From NCBI GenBank assembly GCA_016929365.1, contig JAFGIZ010000178.1:1-11432 (forward strand): a stretch of 11,432 nucleotides of DNA, read 5' to 3'. The translations under genes and the position numbers were made by a program. Shown in pieces: positions 8,257 to 11,432 of this stretch (its first letter is position 1; each line of letters opens with the position of its first letter). The notes under the pieces were generated by a model. That model had not been told where the DNA came from and did not search any database. It saw only the letters and a program-made list of their open reading frames with translations. This DNA is from Lentisphaerota bacterium. Lineage in GTDB: Bacteria; Verrucomicrobiota; Kiritimatiellia; UBA8416; JAFGIZ01.

Positions 8257-8265
8257 ATTCACTAT
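8257..8265 (+). repeat. ATTCACTAT direct repeat, copy 1
   Basis: Exact 9-bp match to 8322-8330, 65 bp apart start to start (about six helical turns). It runs directly into the + strand TATAAT at 8265-8270. AraC-type activators commonly bind direct repeats near their promoters, so a regulator site is plausible; that role is inference. Confidence 0.5.
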
Positions 8266-8280
8266 ATAATCCCATGCGGG

Positions 8281-8288
8281 AAGCGCTT
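8281..8288. promoter_or_regulatory. AAGCGCTT palindrome, LacI-family operator-like core
   Basis: A perfect 8-bp palindrome with the central CG and AA/TT arms typical of LacI/GalR operators; the flanks are only partly symmetric. It overlaps TTAGCTAA (8287-8294), which overlaps TAAATTTA (8292-8299). No classical LacI-HTH protein is encoded in the window, so the binder is unknown and chance is possible. Confidence 0.35.
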
Positions 8289-8321
8289 AGCTAAATTTAA
8301 TCTAAAATGTTGATTATACAC

Positions 8322-8330
8322 ATTCACTAT
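8322..8330 (+). repeat. ATTCACTAT direct repeat, copy 2
   Basis: Second exact copy of the 9-bp element at 8257-8265. On the minus strand it sits 3 nt upstream of TATAAT (8313-8318), the candidate -10 for GH4. It overlaps the palindrome TGTTAACA (8330-8337) by one base, just ahead of the AraC-type start. Confidence 0.5.
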
Positions 8331-8347
8331 GTTAACACGTTTGCGTC

Positions 8348-9205
8348 ATGACAACCCCGTCGCCTTATTTACGGAAGCCGTCGCCCCCGACCGCATGCCC
8401 CTTCCGGGTGCGCACGTTCGGGCGCATATGCGACGCGCCGTGGCATGCGACCCTGGGCACGTATTTCGGGGACGCCATGTTGACCGTGGTTCTCTCCGGC
8501 AAGGGCAGCTACCGGGTGCGGGGAAAGGTCATCCCGGTGCATGGCGGCATGATCGGGATGGTGTTGCCCGGTCCGCGCGTCGGTGTTCTGGCCGCCGATC
8601 CCGCCGCCCCGTACGATCATTACTACGTGCGCTTCGCGGGCACCGAAGCGCTGGCCATCGCGGCCCGCCTGCGAACATCCCTCGGGTGCGACTTCGGTGA
8701 GCACCCGTGCCGGCAGGACGCGCTCCCCGTGCTGGGAGAGATGCAACACCATCGGCCCGCGAACGAGGCCGCGGAACCGCGTATGGTCCGTCTCGACGCC
8801 TTGTTGGCCGTGCTCCTCGTGACATTGGACGAGCAGCCGGAGCCGGCGGCCGGACCCCCGGTGACGCGACGGGAGCTGTGCGACTACATGGAACGCCGGC
8901 TGGACGCCCCCATGGATTTGTCCCGGATGGCCGGACACCTGGGTATCAGCAAGGGCCATCTGTGCCGCCTGGCGCGGCGGGAGCTGGGTGAGACGGTGGT
9001 CAGTGCGTGGCGCCGGCTGAAACTGGAGCGGGCCTGCGAGCTGCTTCGCGAGACCGACATGTCGATCGACGAAGTGAGCCGGCGCACGGGTTTTAGCTCA
9101 CCGTTCTACTTCAGTACCGTCTTCTCGCGTCAACTCCGCTGCAGCCCCTCGGCATGGCGCAAGGGAACAACCCCTTACCCGCGCTTGCGTAATTTTGGGG
9201 CTTGA
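8348..9205 (+). CDS. AraC-family transcriptional regulator
   Basis: 285-aa DNA-binding regulator. The N-terminal ~20-100 region resembles an AraC-type cupin sensing domain (AMLTVVLSGKGSYRVRGK, PYDHYYVRFAG). The C-terminal ~176-280 carries the two helix-turn-helix units of AraC/XylS proteins: ISKGHLCRLARRELGETVVSAWRRLKLERA and then the signature helix with ETDMSIDEVSRRTGFSSPFYFSTVFSR. The product would bind a sugar and activate or repress nearby promoters. The likeliest target is the divergent GH4 gene and itself; this is inference from arrangement. No Shine-Dalgarno sequence is visible before ATG 8348, and the N-terminal ~15 residues are low in recognisable structure, so a later start is possible. 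The stop codon overlaps the candidate promoter of the next gene. Confidence 0.92.
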   Translation: MTTPSPYLRKPSPPTACPFRVRTFGRICDAPWHATLGTYFGDAMLTVVLSGKGSYRVRGKVIPVHGGMIGMVLPGPRVGVLAADPAAPYDHYYVRFAGTEALAIAARLRTSLGCDFGEHPCRQDALPVLGEMQHHRPANEAAEPRMVRLDALLAVLLVTLDEQPEPAAGPPVTRRELCDYMERRLDAPMDLSRMAGHLGISKGHLCRLARRELGETVVSAWRRLKLERACELLRETDMSIDEVSRRTGFSSPFYFSTVFSRQLRCSPSAWRKGTTPYPRLRNFGA

Positions 9206-9230
9206 CTATGGCGCGCTGTGTCGGCATAGT
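9202..9230 (+). promoter_or_regulatory. Candidate promoter of the GntR/LacI-hybrid gene with embedded inverted repeat
   Basis: TTGACT (9202-9207) and CATAGT (9225-9230) are separated by exactly 17 nt, matching the sigma70 consensus at 5/6 and 4/6. The inverted repeat ACTATG (9205-9210) / CATAGT (9225-9230) overlaps both boxes, which suits an autoregulatory operator. A start near 9237 would leave only ~6 nt before ATG 9243, a nearly leaderless mRNA, in line with the absent ribosome binding site. Confidence 0.45.
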
Positions 9231-9242
9231 TATGTCGTCACA

Positions 9243-10322
9243 ATGAAGAGTGTGCTGGGAAACCGTCCGCGCGTACAGGAAGCGTACAGCGCGTTGGCCC
9301 ACATGATCGACGGGCTCGAGATCGGCATGCCGTTGCCGCCCGTGCCCGATGTCATGCTCACGTTATCGGCCAGCCGCGCCACCGTGGACCGGGCCTACGA
9401 TCTCCTGGAAGCGCGCGGCCTGATCGAACGCGTGCCGCGTAAGGGCGTATTTGTCGCCAATCCCGTGGCGACTGGAGAAATCGGGATTGTCCTGTCGGAC
9501 CGCATGATGACGGCCGAAGCCTCTCCGGCCTACCGGATGGCCACGGCGGCGCTGACCCAGGCCCTGCGCGAGACAAATCCCCGCTGGCAGGTGCGCATGC
9601 ATCTCGGCGAAGGGTCGGTTTCCGGCTGGGAGATGCCGGCCTCGCTCGACGTATTGCAGAAAGATGTCCTGACCCGCTTGCGGGCGGTATTCACGTTTCA
9701 TGAACTCGATGCCGTGGAATCGCGCCTCGAGGAGGCCGGCGTACCGGTCGTGCTGCTGGGCGCGCATGGCGGTCGTCATCGCGTCGGGGTTGATATGGAG
9801 GCGTTTTACAGCGCCGCCGTGAAACACCTGGCCGACGCCGGCTGCCGCAGCGTCTGCCTGCTGTGGCCGCGTTACACCGGGCCGCGGCCGCGTGCCCGGA
9901 GAACCGTCGCGGAGCTTTGCGCCCCCCTGGCCGGGAACGCGGGACTCGCGTTCAGGCACCTGGATGCGCCGCACGGCGAGGGCGGCTGGACCGAGCAAGC
10001 GGGGCACGCGTTGTTCACCCGCTTCTGGACGGAAACACCGCGGGCCGACGGCGTGATCGTCGCCGATGATGTCCTGTGTGCCGGGGTGTTGCGCGCCATG
10101 CTCCAGCTTCGGGTGGAGCCGCCGCGCGACCTGCGGCTCCTTTCGTACGCCAACCGCAAGGTGCCGTTGCCGTATCATCGAGCCGTGACGCGTTACGAAT
10201 TTGACGTGGAACGCCTGGCCGCAACGGCGGTGGCCATGATGCGGCGATTGTTGAACGGACACGAGCCCGTCGAGGCCGAGCAGCTTCTGCCGGGCAAACT
10301 GGTGGAGGGAGAAACAGCCTGA
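9243..10322 (+). CDS. GntR-type winged-helix regulator with LacI/PBP-like sugar-sensor domain
   Basis: 359-aa regulator if read from ATG 9243; an in-frame TTG at 9195 would add 16 residues that do not look conserved and would overlap the AraC-type gene. Residues 1-74 form a GntR winged helix: VQEAYSALAHMIDGLEIGMPLP, the recognition helix near SASRATVDRAYDLLEARG (42-59), and the wing LIERVPRKGVFVANP. From ~79 (IGIVLSD) the protein resembles a LacI/periplasmic-binding-protein sensor (AVKHLADAGCRSVCLLW, DGVIVADDVLCAGVLRAM, LLSYANR). This architecture is known from AraR-like sugar repressors, so a carbohydrate effector is expected. It follows the AraC-type gene by 37 nt and precedes the LamG gene by 26 nt. 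Confidence 0.88.
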   Translation: MKSVLGNRPRVQEAYSALAHMIDGLEIGMPLPPVPDVMLTLSASRATVDRAYDLLEARGLIERVPRKGVFVANPVATGEIGIVLSDRMMTAEASPAYRMATAALTQALRETNPRWQVRMHLGEGSVSGWEMPASLDVLQKDVLTRLRAVFTFHELDAVESRLEEAGVPVVLLGAHGGRHRVGVDMEAFYSAAVKHLADAGCRSVCLLWPRYTGPRPRARRTVAELCAPLAGNAGLAFRHLDAPHGEGGWTEQAGHALFTRFWTETPRADGVIVADDVLCAGVLRAMLQLRVEPPRDLRLLSYANRKVPLPYHRAVTRYEFDVERLAATAVAMMRRLLNGHEPVEAEQLLPGKLVEGETA

Positions 10323-10348
10323 CAAGGCAGGAACACGGGAGCGGTGAC

Positions 10349-11356
10349 ATGAAGAACAGCAAAGATGTATCCTTTCTCGGTCATATCCTGATTATGACCC
10401 TGGCGCTGGGATGGGGCGTTGCCGGCGCGGCGCGGGCCGACCTGGTTGCCTTCTACAATTTCGAGTCGGGCGCGGTCACCGATGAGACGGGCACGCACGC
10501 CGACGGCGTCCTGACCAACGGGGCCGTCATTTCAGACAGCGGCACGGCCACGGGCGCGGCGCGCTTCGGCAACGTGCTCGACACAACAGCCTGGGCCAAG
10601 GACGGGGCCATCCTGGGAAACTGGAATCCCGTGAGCGCCTCCGGCGACCTGACGATTGCGTGCTGGCTCTATAACGTCGCGTCAAGCCCCGTGGAGACGT
10701 TCTTTGTGCAGAAGACGGATAGCTGGAGCAGTACCAACATGATGTTCCAGTGCGGAATTCTGGCGACGGACCAGTCGCCCCCCGGCCAGGTTCGGTGGAT
10801 GCGGCAGGGCATCGCGGCGGTGACATCCACCCAGGCCTTCCCGTCGAACACATGGGCGCACATGGCGATCACGGTGTCCAACAACACCACGGCGACACTC
10901 TATATCAACGGGACCAACGTGGGATCCTCCGCCTGGTCCTTCGGCACGGACACGACGAGTGTGCTCACCCTCGGTGTGGTGCCGTGGGCAGCCGCGATTA
11001 ACGTGTCGTACAACGGTTATATGGACGATGTAGCGTTCTATGACGAAGCATTGAGCGAGGATGCCGTTCGCGCGCTCATTGCCGACCAGGGACTGGTTGC
11101 GCACTATGATTTTGAAAGCGGCGCCGTCCGCGATCTCACCGGGATCCATGCCGACGGAGTCCTCACCAACGGGGCCGTCATTACGAACAGTGGGGACGAC
11201 CGCTACGGCAAGGTATTGGATACAACGGCCTGGGCCGTGGACGGGGCCGTCCTGGGAACGTGGAACCCGGTCAGCGCGTCGGGAAACCTGTCGATCGCCT
11301 GCTGGCTGAAAAATGTCGGGACAAGCAGCTACGAGACCACGTTTGTGTCCGGGTAG
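10349..11356 (+). CDS. Secreted LamG-like (concanavalin A-like) jellyroll protein, second repeat truncated
   Basis: 335-aa exported protein. GGAG lies 7 nt before ATG 10349. A signal peptide with a hydrophobic core ends at Ala-Ala-Arg-Ala, with likely cleavage before Asp31. Residues 32-248 form one LamG-like unit starting LVAFYNFESGAV, with typical features: DLTIACWLYN, NTWAHMAITVSNNTTATLYING and YMDDVAFYDEALS. A second unit starts at Leu249 (LVAHYDFESGAV) and is close to the first, with about 63 of 85 aligned residues identical by my count, but stops at residue 335 where the first unit continues for some 130 more residues. No catalytic residues are evident. A role in carbohydrate or surface binding is likely but unproven. 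It sits 26 nt after the regulator and may be co-transcribed. Confidence 0.8.
   Translation: MKNSKDVSFLGHILIMTLALGWGVAGAARADLVAFYNFESGAVTDETGTHADGVLTNGAVISDSGTATGAARFGNVLDTTAWAKDGAILGNWNPVSASGDLTIACWLYNVASSPVETFFVQKTDSWSSTNMMFQCGILATDQSPPGQVRWMRQGIAAVTSTQAFPSNTWAHMAITVSNNTTATLYINGTNVGSSAWSFGTDTTSVLTLGVVPWAAAINVSYNGYMDDVAFYDEALSEDAVRALIADQGLVAHYDFESGAVRDLTGIHADGVLTNGAVITNSGDDRYGKVLDTTAWAVDGAVLGTWNPVSASGNLSIACWLKNVGTSSYETTFVSG
10442..10708 (+). repeat. LamG internal duplication, copy 1
   Basis: Front part of the first LamG unit, residues Leu32 to Val120, duplicated at 11093-11347. The copies are also similar as DNA: both contain the 14-nt run ACCAACGGGGCCGT. Copy 1 has four extra codons in the loop around Thr-Ala-Thr-Gly. 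Confidence 0.75.
11093..11347 (+). repeat. LamG internal duplication, copy 2 (truncated)
   Basis: Leu249 to Val333, matching 10442-10708 at about 63 of 85 residues by my count. Similarity ends sharply after Val333; two unrelated codons (Ser, Gly) and TAG follow. None of the three forward frames after 11347 resumes the sequence expected from copy 1. Confidence 0.75.
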
Positions 11357-11379
11357 CGCCGCCGGTTGCCCGGCGGCGC
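11356..11379 (+). terminator. GC-rich hairpin at the LamG stop codon
   Basis: A perfect 10-bp inverted repeat, GCGCCGCCGG (11356-11365) and CCGGCGGCGC (11370-11379), with loop TTGC. It begins on the last base of the TAG stop. It is stable enough to be a transcript end, but what follows is a C-run and not T residues, so it may be a Rho-assisted terminator or only an mRNA 3' stabiliser. The remaining bases to 11432 show nothing I can name. Confidence 0.45.
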
Positions 11380-11432
11380 CCCCACAGATCCGGACGAGCG
11401 CGACTAACGCATCCGGTTCCTCAGTGTCACGG

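Larger units (their letters stand above)
8220..8347. promoter_or_regulatory. AT-rich divergent control region between GH4 and AraC-type regulator
   Basis: This 128-nt stretch is strikingly AT-rich in a GC-rich window and holds no gene. It contains TATAAT on the + strand (8265-8270) and on the - strand (8313-8318), each without a good -35 box at the normal distance, as expected for activator-dependent promoters. Copies of ATTCACTAT and several 8-bp palindromes are listed separately. The ribosome binding site for GH4 lies at its left end; none is visible before the AraC-type gene. Confidence 0.65.

Noticed and set aside
7005..8294. 429-codon + strand frame opposite GH4
   Set aside because: Shadow of GH4, whose NAD-binding, metal and NPT motifs are clear; the frame also runs through the control region.

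Overview
The window is GC-rich, densely coded bacterial DNA with no tRNA, rRNA, CRISPR array, transposase or phage gene. It reads as an accessory sugar-utilisation region. The protein mix is secreted GH42-like, SGNH/CBM9-like and LamG proteins, a GH4 enzyme, an AraC-type and a GntR/LacI-hybrid regulator, and no SusC/SusD pair. That mix, with the high GC, suggests the PVC superphylum (Kiritimatiellota, Lentisphaerota, Verrucomicrobiota or Planctomycetota). This is inference from gene content, not a phylogenetic result.

Layout. Positions 1-44 may hold the last codons of a + strand gene running in from outside. A two-gene minus-strand operon follows: a secreted SGNH hydrolase with a C-terminal CBM9-like domain (5758-3476), then a secreted GH42-like protein (3409-41) 66 nt downstream. 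A good extended -10 promoter lies ahead of the first gene. On the other side of the 316-nt gap, a SAM-dependent methyltransferase reads rightward (6075-6818) and ends in a compact hairpin plus T-run. A GH4 NAD-dependent glycosidase (8219-6849) converges on it. GH4 is divergent from an AraC-type regulator (8348-9205) across a 128-nt AT-rich control region. That region has a 9-bp direct repeat, several 8-bp palindromes and a perfect TATAAT on each strand. A GntR-type winged-helix regulator fused to a LacI-like sugar sensor follows (9243-10322), then a secreted LamG protein (10349-11356) whose second repeat is cut short.

How the parts may work together (inference). The exported SGNH/CBM9-like and GH42-like proteins would act on a decorated extracellular glycan, the first removing ester groups and the second attacking or only binding the backbone. 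The cytoplasmic GH4 enzyme would handle imported sugar. The two regulators would sense sugars and control the divergent promoters. No transporter is present in the window.

The points most worth checking are the missing canonical acid/base Asn-Glu in the GH42-like protein, the atypical Cys-Asp-Gly-Leu metal-site signature of the GH4 enzyme, the repeat architecture of the GH4/AraC divergent region, and the abrupt loss of the second LamG unit. I see no clearly new multi-gene system.
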